DNA from: an uncultured Eggerthella sp.
Lineage (GTDB): Bacteria > Actinomycetota > Coriobacteriia > Coriobacteriales > Eggerthellaceae
Direction: 5' to 3'
NCBI GenBank assembly: GCA_900548955.1
Contig: URMQ01000012.1
Location: 1 to 23,107, forward strand
DNA: 23,107 nt
Both the position numbers and the translations under genes were made by a program. The notes beneath the pieces were generated by a model. The model saw nothing but the letters and a program-made list of their open reading frames with translations, searched no databases and had not been told where the DNA came from. This document shows, piece by piece, positions 14,194-23,107 of the stretch. The first letter of the stretch is position 1; every line of letters starts with the position of its first letter.

Positions 14194-15162
14194 ATGACAA
14201 ATGAATATCGGCATATTCCCGTTCTGCTTTCCGAATGCATTGAAGCTTTGCATTTGTCCGAAGGACAAACCTATGTGGATGCAACATTAGGGGGAGCGGG
14301 ACACTCTCTTGAAGTTGCCAAAAGAATAGGTCGTGCGGGTCATTTAATTGGTATCGACCAAGATGAAGTCGCACGTAAAGCAGCGCGTGAACGTTTAGAG
14401 GCGCTGCCTGATGATATTCGCCCTACGATTGATGTCGTAGAAGGAAACTTCGGAGATTTGGATTCGCTTTTGGTAGCGGCGCAAGTTCCTTCTATCGATT
14501 CGATTTTGTTCGACTTGGGAGTTTCGTCGGTACAAATTGATACGCCTGCTCGTGGCTTTTCCTTTAAGGAAACCGGCCCTCTTGATATGCGGATGGATCC
14601 GAGGAAAAACACCTTAACCGCAGCTGAGATCATCAACACTTATAACGCAGCAGATCTCACTCGGGTCATCCGTCAATATTCTGACGAACGTTGGGCAAGC
14701 AGGATTGCAGATTTCGTGGTAGAGGCTCGCAAGAATGGTCCTATCACGGAAACAGAACAGCTGGTAGACATCATCAAAGCAGCTGTCCCCGCTTCGGCGC
14801 GTCGCGCTGGCGGTCATCCTGCAAAGCGTACGTTTCAGGCATTGCGTATCGAAGTGAATGGTGAACTTGATGTTTTGCAAAGGGGTCTCGAAGCGGCAGT
14901 AAGATGGCTTGCTCCTGGAGGATATATAGCAGTAATCAGCTATCACTCTTTGGAAGATCGAATTGTGAAGGATCTGTTTAAGAAACTTTCGCAAGGATGT
15001 ACTTGCCCTCCTGACCTACCAATTTGTGTATGCGGAAACAAGCCGGTATTAAGAGTTTTAACGCGAAAGCCTATAGTGCCAACTCCTGAAGAAATACAAC
15101 GCAACCCGCGTTCGCGCAGCGCAAAACTTCGAGTAGCGCAACGCTTAGATGAAAACAAATAA
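14194..15162 (+). CDS. rsmH: 16S rRNA (cytosine-1402-N4)-methyltransferase
   Basis: Methylates N4 of C1402 in the ribosomal P site using SAM. 322 residues. It has the SAM loop DATLGGAGHS (29-38), GIDQD (53-57), FDLGVSS (106-112), FSFKETGPLDMRMDP (122-136), RTFQALRIEVNGEL (212-225) and YHSLEDR (250-256). Near the C-terminus a four-Cys insert (C269, C271, C278, C280 in GCTCPPDLPICVCGN) is present, as in many Gram-positive RsmH proteins, and could hold a metal. It sits second in the dcw cluster, after mraZ, as usual. The ATG has only a modest ribosome site (AAGG), so translation may lean on mraZ. Confidence 0.97.
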   Translation: MTNEYRHIPVLLSECIEALHLSEGQTYVDATLGGAGHSLEVAKRIGRAGHLIGIDQDEVARKAARERLEALPDDIRPTIDVVEGNFGDLDSLLVAAQVPSIDSILFDLGVSSVQIDTPARGFSFKETGPLDMRMDPRKNTLTAAEIINTYNAADLTRVIRQYSDERWASRIADFVVEARKNGPITETEQLVDIIKAAVPASARRAGGHPAKRTFQALRIEVNGELDVLQRGLEAAVRWLAPGGYIAVISYHSLEDRIVKDLFKKLSQGCTCPPDLPICVCGNKPVLRVLTRKPIVPTPEEIQRNPRSRSAKLRVAQRLDENK

Positions 15163-15210
15163 CTGCCTTGCTCCGAATGAACCACTAAAACGCAATAAGG
15201 AGGTGAGTAG

Positions 15211-15675
15211 ATGGCAGGCGCACCAGCATATCGCTACGATCATGAAATAGCTCAGCCTTATCGCCAGCCAGCTCCTTCTGTCCGTGTTGTTCCCGGTAGA
15301 AAGCAAGCAGTCAATCCTGCGCTTTCTGATGTTGCTATTGTAGGCATCAAGGCACTCATCGCTTGTTTGATAGTTTTTCTTGTTATTGGTTTTGTGCGAG
15401 TTGGTCTTGCTTCTGCAGCTTATAGCACCGCTTCTCAGTCAAGTGATTTACGTACGCAAATTGCAGATGCTCGCACTACAGCAGATTCGCTTGCGGTTCA
15501 GGAAAGTTTACTTTCTAGTCCAAGCAATATTCGAACTCAGGCTGATGAAAAACTCAAAATGAAAGCAGGGATAAGTACTGAAACTATCACCTTATCGGTT
15601 GATCCTGTTTCTATTGATTCTGCTGGAAATCTTTCTTTTGCGGGAAGTGCTTCTCGCATTGCTTCGCAAGGATAA
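15211..15675 (+). CDS. ftsL: FtsL-like septum protein
   Basis: 154 residues. It has a basic, Pro/Arg-rich cytoplasmic N-terminus (1-40), one membrane helix at about 42-70 (IVGIKALIACLIVFLVIGFV), then a heptad-like stretch (about 74-115) and a Ser/Thr-rich extracytoplasmic end. This is the layout of FtsL, a bitopic protein that bridges FtsB/DivIC with FtsW-FtsI. Sequence conservation in FtsL is low, so the call rests mostly on topology and on position between rsmH and ftsI. Its ribosome site AAGGAGGTGA (15197-15206) is a full-length complement to the 16S 3' end, the strongest in the window. It ends 6 bases before ftsI. Confidence 0.8.
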   Translation: MAGAPAYRYDHEIAQPYRQPAPSVRVVPGRKQAVNPALSDVAIVGIKALIACLIVFLVIGFVRVGLASAAYSTASQSSDLRTQIADARTTADSLAVQESLLSSPSNIRTQADEKLKMKAGISTETITLSVDPVSIDSAGNLSFAGSASRIASQG

Positions 15676-15681
15676 ATTCTT

Positions 15682-17484
15682 ATGGCAGATAGGCATTCTT
15701 CGCGGCGTTCTCATTCGCAGCGGGTGCATGAACAGCAGTCTGCTTCCCGTAATCGGCACTCCGCACCTTCTGGCTCTTATAGAGGTTCAACACGGGGAAG
15801 CGGTTCTGGCGGAACGCGCTTTTTCGATCAAGATCAATTTAATGGTCGTCTTGGTTGGGTCCTTGTTATTTTTCTGGCGGTGGCTGCTATTTTGGCGCTT
15901 CGCTTAGTATGGCTTCAGGTTATCGATGCGCAAAACAATTTAGACAGAGGAACTTCGCGCGAAGTGACGGTTGATATCGAACCGCGGCGTGGCACCATTT
16001 ATGATCGTAATGGCACTATTTTGGCTACTACGGTTGATGCCTACAATATCTTTTGTCATCCCCATGTGGTAAGTGCTGATAAAGTAGATCAGCTTGCTCA
16101 GGCACTTGCTAATACCTGTGGCGGTAAAGCGCAGGACTATAAAGAAAAGATCCAGCAGGACACCAATTTCGTATACCTTTTTAAGGGCGCCGATGAAAAT
16201 GCTATGAATGTTATTAAAGATTTGGGCATAGATGGCGTTGATTACGAGAAGACATCCAAACGCGTATATCCTTGCGGAGCAACTGCAAGTCAAATTATCG
16301 GTGTTCTCAATACCGATGGTGATGCTATTACTGGTTTGGAGCTATATTACAACGATATTTTGGGTGGTACCCCAGGGCAAAAAACCCAGGAATACAGTAA
16401 AGAAGGCGTTCCTGTTCCAGGTACTGAACACGTAACTGCTGAGGTAGTCAATGGACAAGACATTGTTCTTTCGATAGACGTTGATATGCAGCAAAAACTC
16501 GAAGAGGCTCTTGAGGTACGCGTAGAGGAAGTGCAAGGATCGGGCGGCAGTGCCATATTGATGGATTCTGCAACGGGTGAAATTTATGCCTGCTCTTCTT
16601 CGCCAACATTTGATATCACTGATTTATCTGAGATCGAAGAGGGAGCTACAAATCTTTCAGGTATTTCATATGCTTACGAGCCAGGTTCTATTATGAAACC
16701 AGCAACGATGCTTGCCGCGCTCGAAGAAGGCGTGGTTACTCTTGATTCAAAATATTGGTGCCCGGCAACGCTTGAGGTAGATGAATATACCATTACCGAC
16801 TCGCATCCTCGTGGAGATATGGAAATGGATGTTTCTACCATTATTGCGGATTCGTCTAATGTAGGTGTTTCACTTATAGCGCGCGATTTAACCTTTGAAA
16901 AACTCTACGAGTATATTCAGAAATATCAGTTAACTGAACTTACTGGCGTTGATTATCCTGGTGAAGCGAAGGGAACTATTTCTTCGCGTGATACCTGGGC
17001 AGAAGTGCAGGGTTATAACATCAGTTTCGGTCAAGGTTTTACCACGACCCCTATAGCAATGGTTCGCTTTTACGCGGCGCTTGCTAATAATGGCACGGCA
17101 ACCCAGCCACACTTTTTGCTGGATGTGCCAACAGAAAATGAAGACAGAGCCTATGCCACCTCTCAACTTACCGATAACCAAAATGCAATTAATGACCTAG
17201 AAACCATGATGCAGGCAACGGTCGATAGAGGCACAGGTACTGACGCTCAGATGGATGGTTATCGCGTTGTTGGTAAAACAGGTACGGCAGAAATTGCATC
17301 CGAAACAGGTGGATATAAAGAAAGTGTATATAACCTAGCCTTTATAGGCTATCTGCCTGACTCTTCAACGAATTTGGTTTGCTTTGTTGGGGCTTACGAT
17401 GTTCCCGGGGAAAGACAAACGGTTCAAGCGTTTCACGATATAATGGCTTTTGCGATAGATCGCTATAACATCACTCAGAATTGA
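15682..17484 (+). CDS. ftsI: Septal class B penicillin-binding protein (peptidoglycan transpeptidase)
   Basis: Crosslinks septal peptidoglycan with FtsW. 600 residues. A Ser/Arg/Gly-rich cytoplasmic tail covers 1-55 and one membrane helix about 57-80. A dimerisation domain opens with RRGTIYDRNGTILA (102-115). The transpeptidase has S336-I-M-K339 (EPGSIMKP), SSN (391-393) and KTGT (532-535). There are no C-terminal PASTA repeats, which separates it from some Gram-positive PBP2x proteins. AAGGA inside the ftsL end provides the ribosome site, and murE begins 7 bases after the stop. Clustering with ftsL and the mur genes supports FtsI over elongation PBP2. Confidence 0.94.
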   Translation: MADRHSSRRSHSQRVHEQQSASRNRHSAPSGSYRGSTRGSGSGGTRFFDQDQFNGRLGWVLVIFLAVAAILALRLVWLQVIDAQNNLDRGTSREVTVDIEPRRGTIYDRNGTILATTVDAYNIFCHPHVVSADKVDQLAQALANTCGGKAQDYKEKIQQDTNFVYLFKGADENAMNVIKDLGIDGVDYEKTSKRVYPCGATASQIIGVLNTDGDAITGLELYYNDILGGTPGQKTQEYSKEGVPVPGTEHVTAEVVNGQDIVLSIDVDMQQKLEEALEVRVEEVQGSGGSAILMDSATGEIYACSSSPTFDITDLSEIEEGATNLSGISYAYEPGSIMKPATMLAALEEGVVTLDSKYWCPATLEVDEYTITDSHPRGDMEMDVSTIIADSSNVGVSLIARDLTFEKLYEYIQKYQLTELTGVDYPGEAKGTISSRDTWAEVQGYNISFGQGFTTTPIAMVRFYAALANNGTATQPHFLLDVPTENEDRAYATSQLTDNQNAINDLETMMQATVDRGTGTDAQMDGYRVVGKTGTAEIASETGGYKESVYNLAFIGYLPDSSTNLVCFVGAYDVPGERQTVQAFHDIMAFAIDRYNITQN

Positions 17485-17491
17485 GGTTTCT

Positions 17492-18976
17492 ATGACGCAT
17501 AAAACATGTGGAGAACTGTTTGCAGGAATTGACTGCACAATTATTGGAAATCCTGACGAACCCATTTCTGGAATTGCTTATCGTAGTGACGCAGTGCATC
17601 CAGGCGATGCTTTTTGTTGCATTGTGGGACTCAAAGCTGATGGTCATTCGTTTGCTCAAGATGCCATTGATCGTGGTGCGCGTGTTTTGATTGTGGAGCG
17701 CAAGGTGTATTTAGCTGATGCGACCGATGTTACTGAAGTAGTGGTTAAAGATTCCCGCAAGGCTATGGCACGTCTTGCTTCTCGTTTTTATGGCAATCCA
17801 TCAGAAGCGTTTTCTTTAGTGGGTGTTACGGGTACTAACGGTAAAACCACTACAACATTTTTGGTCAATCATATTGCCCAAGTTTTAGGAAACAAAACGG
17901 GTCTAATCGGTACGGTTGGAATTGAAATTGACGGCGAGCACCGTCCTTCTTCGCATACCACTCCAGAATCTCCTGATTTGCAGAAGATTTTTGCCACGAT
18001 ACGTGATGAAGGATGCGGCGTGGTTTCTATGGAAGTAAGTTCTCACGCGCTTGACTTAGAGCGTACATGGGCAACAAAGTTTGCGGTTACGGCATTTACT
18101 AATCTGACGCAGGATCATCTTGATTACCATAAAACGTTTGAGGCGTATTTTGCTGCAAAAGCTCGTTTGTTCTCTAAGGATTACCCAGCAAAGCGCGTTA
18201 TCAATATTGATAGCACCTGGGGCAAAGAGCTCCTAAAGCGTAGCTCTACTAATGAGGACATTATTATTACGACAGGATTTGATCCTTCAGCTCAAATTCA
18301 TCCTATTGATGTGGAATACGGTGCCGCTTCAACGCGCATAGTCCTTTCTGTTCGCGGTTCTCAAATGGAAGTAACATATCCTTTAGTTGGTCGTTTTAAT
18401 GTAGAAAACGTTATGACTGCTTTTGGTATTGCTTTGCAATTGGGTTATTCCGCAAGCGCTATCGTAGAGGCGCTGCGCGACGTTCCAGCAGTTCCTGGTC
18501 GTCTACAGCGTGTAGCTACAGAACATGATGGCGGTGTTTCTATTTATGTTGATTACGCTCATACTCCCGATGCGCTAGAAAAAGCAATCGCTTCGGTTTC
18601 AGCATTGGAAACCGAAGGTAAAACCATTGTGGTATTTGGTTGTGGTGGTGACCGCGATTCAGGCAAGCGTCCCATTATGGGGCGTGCTGCTTTGGCGGCA
18701 GATTATGCGGTGGTTACCTCAGATAATCCTCGCACTGAAGACCCAAATGCCATTATTGAAGATATCGTGGCTGGTATGGGTGAGGGAACTGACCACTTCG
18801 AGGTAGTACCCGATCGTCGTGATGCTATTGCCCGTGCTATTGCTGTTGCGAATTCGGGTGACGCTATTTTGATTGCCGGCAAAGGTCACGAAGATTATCA
18901 GATTATCGGCACTGAAAAACATCATTTTGATGATCGCGAAGTTGCCGCAGAAGAACTAAAGAAGGTGTTTGGATAG
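17492..18976 (+). CDS. murE: UDP-MurNAc-L-Ala-D-Glu:meso-diaminopimelate ligase
   Basis: Adds the third amino acid to the stem peptide, using ATP. 494 residues in three Mur-ligase domains. It has GTNGKTT (114-120), the STTPESP-like SHTTPESPD (154-162), carbamylated-Lys candidate K223 (FAAKARLF), YAHTPDAL (355-362) and DNPRTEDP (411-418). The DNPR motif is the known signature for meso-diaminopimelate; lysine-adding enzymes differ at this Arg. This predicts a meso-DAP wall. The ribosome site GAGG overlaps the ftsI stop. It ends four bases before the chosen murF start. Confidence 0.96.
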   Translation: MTHKTCGELFAGIDCTIIGNPDEPISGIAYRSDAVHPGDAFCCIVGLKADGHSFAQDAIDRGARVLIVERKVYLADATDVTEVVVKDSRKAMARLASRFYGNPSEAFSLVGVTGTNGKTTTTFLVNHIAQVLGNKTGLIGTVGIEIDGEHRPSSHTTPESPDLQKIFATIRDEGCGVVSMEVSSHALDLERTWATKFAVTAFTNLTQDHLDYHKTFEAYFAAKARLFSKDYPAKRVINIDSTWGKELLKRSSTNEDIIITTGFDPSAQIHPIDVEYGAASTRIVLSVRGSQMEVTYPLVGRFNVENVMTAFGIALQLGYSASAIVEALRDVPAVPGRLQRVATEHDGGVSIYVDYAHTPDALEKAIASVSALETEGKTIVVFGCGGDRDSGKRPIMGRAALAADYAVVTSDNPRTEDPNAIIEDIVAGMGEGTDHFEVVPDRRDAIARAIAVANSGDAILIAGKGHEDYQIIGTEKHHFDDREVAAEELKKVFG

Positions 18977-18980
18977 CATT

Positions 18981-20426
18981 ATGCTGCTCACCATTAACAC
19001 TATTGCTCAGTTTGCTGGCGCGCAGGTGCTTAATCCTGCGTGTGACTTAGAGCGGGAAGCTTGTGGTATCACGTGGGATTCGCGGGAAGTGAAGCCGGGA
19101 TTTGTGTACGTAGCCTTGCCGGGAGAGCGGGTGGACGGGCACAGCTTCGTATCTTCTGCTTGTGATTCAGGAGCGGTAGCAGTTTTAGTAATGCAGGATA
19201 TATCTGAAGAAACACTGCGGTACGCTCAAGAGTATAGGACAGTAATTTTAAGAGTTTCCTCCACACATGAGGCGTTTACTCAGCTTGCTCAGGGATATCG
19301 TGGAATGTTAAATGGCCGCATTGTAGGTATAACTGGCTCTACGGGTAAAACGACAACGAAAAATTTAGTGCGCGATGTTTTATCGGCAAAGTTTTCCTGT
19401 GTAGCCACAAAAGCAAACCAGAATAATGAGCTAGGTGTTCCACGCACACTGCTTAATGCAGACCCTGATACCGAAATGGTTGTAGTTGAAATGGGCATGC
19501 GTGGTCTGGGTCAAATTGAACAACTCTGTTCTTTTGTAAAGCCTGATTGGGGATTAATTACTAATGTAGGGGAAAGTCATATTGAGCTTTTGGGAAGCCG
19601 CGAAAACATTGCGCGCGCAAAGGCTGAATTGATTACTGCGCTTCCTGACGAAGCGGGCGTTGCTTTTTTGAATGCTACCGATGACATGTCTCAATTTGTG
19701 TGGAAGGTTTCTGGCAAGGAATCATCAGATGTTGTTCAGGTAAGCTTCAATAAAAAAGACGCTCAGGGTCCAAGCGTTTGGGCGGAAAACATTGTGATTG
19801 ACGGGGAGGGGTACCCTTCCTTTATCTTGTGTGCTTCAGGGTTTTCTTCATCTTTGAATGTAGATCGTATGGAGTGCAGACTTTCTTTGCGAGGTATTCA
19901 CAACGTTTCTAATGCCTGTTCTGCTGCGGCAGTTGGTTGCATGGCGGGCATGAGCCTTGAAGAAATCGCAGCTGCCCTGGAGGCATCTCAGCCTGAAAGT
20001 GGTAGACAGGAAATTCTTCATTCTGAACAGGGATTTACGGTTATTAACGACGCCTACAACGCCAACCCTGATTCCATGAGAGCATCTCTTTCGTTGTTAA
20101 AAACGATGGATATACAGGGACGCCGTTTTGCTGTGTTGGGCGATATGGGTGAGCTTGGATCATTTGCTCAAGCTGCGCACGAATCAGTTGGTAGATTTGC
20201 GGCTCATGCTAATATTGACTTTCTGGTTTGTGTGGGTGAATTGGCTCGCACAATTGGGTTGGCGGCACAATCGGAGGGCTTTCCTGCTGATTGTTTGCTT
20301 ATGGTGGATTCTTGTGAAAAGGCATTGGCCTTCTTGCGAGAGCACGTTGCTTCAGGCGATGCGGTGCTGGTAAAAGCATCTCATTTTATGAAGCTTGATA
20401 AAGTAGCCAAGGGGTTGTTGAACTAG
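18981..20426 (+). CDS. murF: UDP-MurNAc-tripeptide:D-alanyl-D-alanine ligase
   Basis: Adds D-Ala-D-Ala to complete the UDP-MurNAc-pentapeptide. 481 residues. It has ITGSTGKTTTK (117-127, P-loop), the NQNNELGVP loop (146-154), EMGMRG (170-175), NVGESHIELLGS (195-206) and the MurF-typical INDAYNANPDSM (355-366). The frame extends back to TTG 18969, which would overlap the murE end; ATG 18981 fits family N-termini better, though its ribosome site (GGA) is weak, suggesting coupling to murE translation. It is followed after 2 bases by mraY. Confidence 0.96.
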   Translation: MLLTINTIAQFAGAQVLNPACDLEREACGITWDSREVKPGFVYVALPGERVDGHSFVSSACDSGAVAVLVMQDISEETLRYAQEYRTVILRVSSTHEAFTQLAQGYRGMLNGRIVGITGSTGKTTTKNLVRDVLSAKFSCVATKANQNNELGVPRTLLNADPDTEMVVVEMGMRGLGQIEQLCSFVKPDWGLITNVGESHIELLGSRENIARAKAELITALPDEAGVAFLNATDDMSQFVWKVSGKESSDVVQVSFNKKDAQGPSVWAENIVIDGEGYPSFILCASGFSSSLNVDRMECRLSLRGIHNVSNACSAAAVGCMAGMSLEEIAAALEASQPESGRQEILHSEQGFTVINDAYNANPDSMRASLSLLKTMDIQGRRFAVLGDMGELGSFAQAAHESVGRFAAHANIDFLVCVGELARTIGLAAQSEGFPADCLLMVDSCEKALAFLREHVASGDAVLVKASHFMKLDKVAKGLLN

Positions 20427-20428
20427 TT

Positions 20429-21478
20429 ATGGTTTCTTTTTTCGAATACCCAACATTCGTGGTTTTTCTTGCCATTTTTTTGGGTGTTATTATGACAATT
20501 GTACTTATGCCTGCCTTTATTAAGTTTCTTCGTTCTCACTTAATTGGACAGCCGGTGCGCGCCGATGGTCCCGAAAGCCATCTGGTAAAACAGGGCACTC
20601 CCACTATGGGCGGTGTCATTATGCTGGTTGCAGCAACAATTGTAATTGCTGTTCTGGCCGAACCTGTGCCCGAAACATGGTTGGTGATGGGCGCGGTGCT
20701 CGCAACGGGAGCTTTGGGTCTTTTTGACGACGCGTCAAAGGTTGCTCATGAACGTTCTTTGGGATTAACGCCTAAAGCGAAGCTTATTGGTCAGTTCTTA
20801 ATAGCAACAGCATTTGTTTTAGCTGCTGTTAACTGGCTTGGCATTTCTCCTACGGTTGAAATTCCTTTTATATACACCTTTGATTTGGGAATATTCACCA
20901 CAACTCTTCCTATTGAAGTGCCCGCAGGTGGAGATTTTAGTATTCCATGGCTTTACGTTATTTTCGCTGATATTTTACTCGCAGGTATGAGTAACGCGAC
21001 CAATCTTACTGATGGTCTTGATGGTCTGTTGAGCGGAACCATCATGGTAGTAATGGTAGTTATGGCTGCGATCGCATTTCGTGCAGGTTTGTTGGATAGC
21101 GCCATTATTGCTGCCGCAATTGCTGGCTGCTGCATTGGTTTTCTTTGGTTTAATTCCTATCCTGCTGATATTTTCATGGGTGATACTGGATCACTTGCAT
21201 TAGGTACTGCGTTGGGGTGCTTGGCGATTGTTTCAAAAACCGAAGTGCTGACTTTGATTATCGGCGGCCTGTTTGTGGTTGAAGCGCTTTCGGTAATGAT
21301 TCAGGTATTTTATTTTAAGCGCACGCGCAAGCGCTTATTCCTGATGGCTCCTCTTCATCACCACTTCGAAAAGAAGGGTTGGAGTGAGGTAAAGGTAGTT
21401 ATTCGTTTCTGGATTATCTCTGCGGCATTAGCGGCGGTAGGATTTTGTTTGTACTTTGCTCAATCTTTGATGGGATAG
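20429..21478 (+). CDS. mraY: Phospho-N-acetylmuramoyl-pentapeptide transferase
   Basis: Membrane enzyme that transfers phospho-MurNAc-pentapeptide to undecaprenyl phosphate, giving lipid I. 349 residues with about ten membrane segments. The Mg/active-site residues are visible: D100 and D101 (LFDDASK), D195 in NATNLTDGLDGL (189-200), D252 in FMGDTGS, and the cytoplasmic HHHFEKKGW (310-318). It also has QGTPTMGG (55-62) near the N-terminus. Spacing of 2 bases from murF and 4 from murD shows tight coupling. Confidence 0.97.
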   Translation: MVSFFEYPTFVVFLAIFLGVIMTIVLMPAFIKFLRSHLIGQPVRADGPESHLVKQGTPTMGGVIMLVAATIVIAVLAEPVPETWLVMGAVLATGALGLFDDASKVAHERSLGLTPKAKLIGQFLIATAFVLAAVNWLGISPTVEIPFIYTFDLGIFTTTLPIEVPAGGDFSIPWLYVIFADILLAGMSNATNLTDGLDGLLSGTIMVVMVVMAAIAFRAGLLDSAIIAAAIAGCCIGFLWFNSYPADIFMGDTGSLALGTALGCLAIVSKTEVLTLIIGGLFVVEALSVMIQVFYFKRTRKRLFLMAPLHHHFEKKGWSEVKVVIRFWIISAALAAVGFCLYFAQSLMG

Positions 21479-21482
21479 CGCC

Positions 21483-22946
21483 ATGGTAAGTCAATTTGAT
21501 GAAACCAAAAAATATGCACCAACTACTCTTGGGGCAGTGCTGGTACTAGGATTAGGAAAGTCCGGTAAAGCTGCAAGTGCCTATTGTGCTAATCTTATTG
21601 GTACGCGTGTTTCTTCTTTGACGGTATATGCAGGTGCGTCTTCATCTCAGGCACTTGAATTTTCTCAGGGTTTACGCAAAGCAGGCGCTCACGTTATTTT
21701 TGATTCAGAAGATGTTAAAGGATCATATGATCTATGTATTGCGAGTCCAGGTATTTCGGAAAATTCTGCATTCTACAAGGCAGCACGCGCTTGTTCTGAT
21801 GAAGTAATCAGTGAAGTAGAACTTGCTTGGCGTGAAAGCGCTAAAGATTCTGTTTGGGTTGCTATTACAGGAACAAATGGAAAAACCACCACAACTTCTC
21901 TCATTGCGCATATTTTAAAAGAGTGCGGCAGGAATGCTTGTGCGGTGGGAAATATTGGTGATGCTTGCATTGAAGAAGTGGCTCGTGGTGTATACGATCA
22001 TTATGTAGCAGAGGTATCTTCTTACCAATTGGCATCTACTAGTCGCTTTGCACCTGATGTTGCCGTATTGCTTAACATCACGCCTGATCATTTGAAGTGG
22101 CATGGAAGTTTTGAAGCCTACGCTCAAGCAAAGAAAAAGATATATGCAAATTGCGCACAAGGTTCTACGGTTGTTTTGGATGCCACAAATGAGGTGGTAC
22201 GGGGGTTTGTGCGCGAATTGAAAAACGATCTAAATCGTACGTTTGCCTATATCCCAATCGGCACCGCTGAAGGCTTAACAGGTAATATGCGCCTAACATG
22301 CGGCTCGGAAAACGCAGCGTTTTTAAATGAGCAGAACACATTGTGCCTTGAAGTTCCGCAAGGTCGTTATGAAATTCTTTCAGCGCAGGATCTTCAAATT
22401 AAAGGAGAGCATAATGCTTCTAATGCACTTGCTGCTGCGGCGGCTGCACGTGCTCTTTCTTGCTCTATGAATGATATTGCTGATGCTTTAGCTTCATTTG
22501 CTCCTCTTGAGCATCGCATTGAGCCTTGTGGTTCAGTTGCGGGGGTGGTGTGCTATAACGACTCTAAGGCAACCAACGTTGATGCAACGCTTAAAGCATT
22601 AGCAGCATTTGGCGAAAAAAAGCCCATTGTTTTACTTGGTGGTGACGATAAAGGTACGGATTTGTCTGAGTTGGTTGCTCAGGCACAGCGTCACTGCAAA
22701 GCGGTTGTGTGCTTTGGGCAAGCAGGCTCTCGTTTTTTGGAAGCATTTAATCATGCTCAGCTTGAAGTGTATGAAGCAAAGCACCTAGAAGATGCTCTTG
22801 ATGTGGCGCTTGATCATGCTCAATCAGGCGATATTATTGCGCTTTCTCCTGCTTGCGCATCCTTTGATGAATTTTCTTGTTTTGAAGAACGCGGCGAAGT
22901 GTTTAAGGCGCTTGTTGCACAGCGAAGTAAGGAAAGGGGTGCTTAA
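21483..22946 (+). CDS. murD: UDP-N-acetylmuramoyl-L-alanine:D-glutamate ligase
   Basis: Adds D-Glu to UDP-MurNAc-L-Ala. 487 residues, slightly longer than the usual ~450. It has the N-terminal Rossmann VLGLGKSGKA (21-30), SPGIS (88-92), the P-loop ITGTNGKTTTT (128-138), VGNIG (155-159), EVSSYQL (177-183), NITPDHLKWH (198-207), Lys candidates K217/K218, HNASN (310-314), YNDSKATN (358-365) and a final LSPACASFDEF. The NDSKATN and SPACASFD motifs separate MurD from MurC/E/F. Only a weak GGGA ribosome site is visible. It ends 7 bases before ftsW. Confidence 0.96.
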   Translation: MVSQFDETKKYAPTTLGAVLVLGLGKSGKAASAYCANLIGTRVSSLTVYAGASSSQALEFSQGLRKAGAHVIFDSEDVKGSYDLCIASPGISENSAFYKAARACSDEVISEVELAWRESAKDSVWVAITGTNGKTTTTSLIAHILKECGRNACAVGNIGDACIEEVARGVYDHYVAEVSSYQLASTSRFAPDVAVLLNITPDHLKWHGSFEAYAQAKKKIYANCAQGSTVVLDATNEVVRGFVRELKNDLNRTFAYIPIGTAEGLTGNMRLTCGSENAAFLNEQNTLCLEVPQGRYEILSAQDLQIKGEHNASNALAAAAAARALSCSMNDIADALASFAPLEHRIEPCGSVAGVVCYNDSKATNVDATLKALAAFGEKKPIVLLGGDDKGTDLSELVAQAQRHCKAVVCFGQAGSRFLEAFNHAQLEVYEAKHLEDALDVALDHAQSGDIIALSPACASFDEFSCFEERGEVFKALVAQRSKERGA

Positions 22947-22953
22947 CTAAAGT

Positions 22954-23107
22954 ATGGCTCGGGCGGAAAAAACAGACTCTAAACGCGCTAAATCGCCCTC
23001 ACGTTCATTCTTCAAGAGCGCTCCTGCGCATATCATGGCTCCACGATTGATGGTGGGTTTATCAACTCTTGCTTTGGTCGTGTTGGGTCTAGTTATGGTG
23101 TATTCCT
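22954..23107 (+). CDS. ftsW: FtsW, septal SEDS glycosyltransferase (partial, cut by window end)
   Basis: Only the first 51 codons are present. A basic cytoplasmic start (MARAEKTDSKRAKSPSRS) is followed by the beginning of the first membrane helix, ending VVLGLVMVYS, the typical FtsW/RodA opening that continues AS or SS. Position directly after murD and next to ftsI in the same operon favours FtsW over RodA. AAGGGG of the murD end is distant (about 16 bases) from the ATG. Confidence 0.85.
   Translation, partial: MARAEKTDSKRAKSPSRSFFKSAPAHIMAPRLMVGLSTLALVVLGLVMVYS

Noticed and set aside
18969..18980. TTG extension of murF overlapping murE
   Set aside because: It adds four residues with no properly spaced ribosome site; ATG 18981 fits the family.

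Overview
The window reads as chromosomal DNA of a moderately AT-rich, Gram-positive-type bacterium. The dcw order mraZ-rsmH-ftsL-ftsI-murE-murF-mraY-murD-ftsW, a RsmH with a Cys-rich insert, ykkCD transporters behind a guanidine-I riboswitch, and a DUF1846 protein fit Actinomycetota/Coriobacteriia or a related Gram-positive lineage. That placement is inference from gene content and style, not from a marker search. Nearly every gene belongs to a recognisable family.

Left part (1-5700): a truncated short-chain dehydrogenase, mtnA (methylthioribose-1-phosphate isomerase) and a large membrane-anchored CapA-like protein are all on the minus strand. map (methionine aminopeptidase) is divergent from capA and converges on nadK (NAD kinase), with a strong shared hairpin terminator between the two stop codons.

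Middle (5700-10620): murJ, the lipid II flippase, is on the plus strand. It converges on a two-gene SMR exporter operon of YkkC/YkkD type on the minus strand. The operon leader carries a clear guanidine-I (ykkC) aptamer whose 3' strand is shared with an 18-bp terminator stem. The 252-bp gap between murJ and ykkD holds an 18-bp imperfect inverted repeat bounding about 170 bp. Next comes a DUF1846 gene with a structured leader.

Right part (10620-23107): pyrG and xerD are followed by a 529-bp non-coding region upstream of mraZ that is packed with small repeats. These are a four-copy 22-bp tandem repeat, an 11-bp tandem duplication, a perfect 11-bp inverted repeat, and two arrays of GTGG(G)/CCCAC motifs, before a good promoter. 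It probably controls the cell-division and wall cluster that fills the rest of the window. The cluster genes overlap nearly end to end: MraZ (regulator), RsmH, FtsL, FtsI, MurE (meso-DAP type by its DNPR motif), MurF, MraY, MurD, and FtsW running off the window edge. Together with MurJ they cover cytoplasmic precursor assembly, lipid I synthesis, flipping and septal polymerisation.

The least explained parts are the repeat-rich region in front of mraZ, the inverted-repeat element after murJ, and the disordered tails of the CapA protein.
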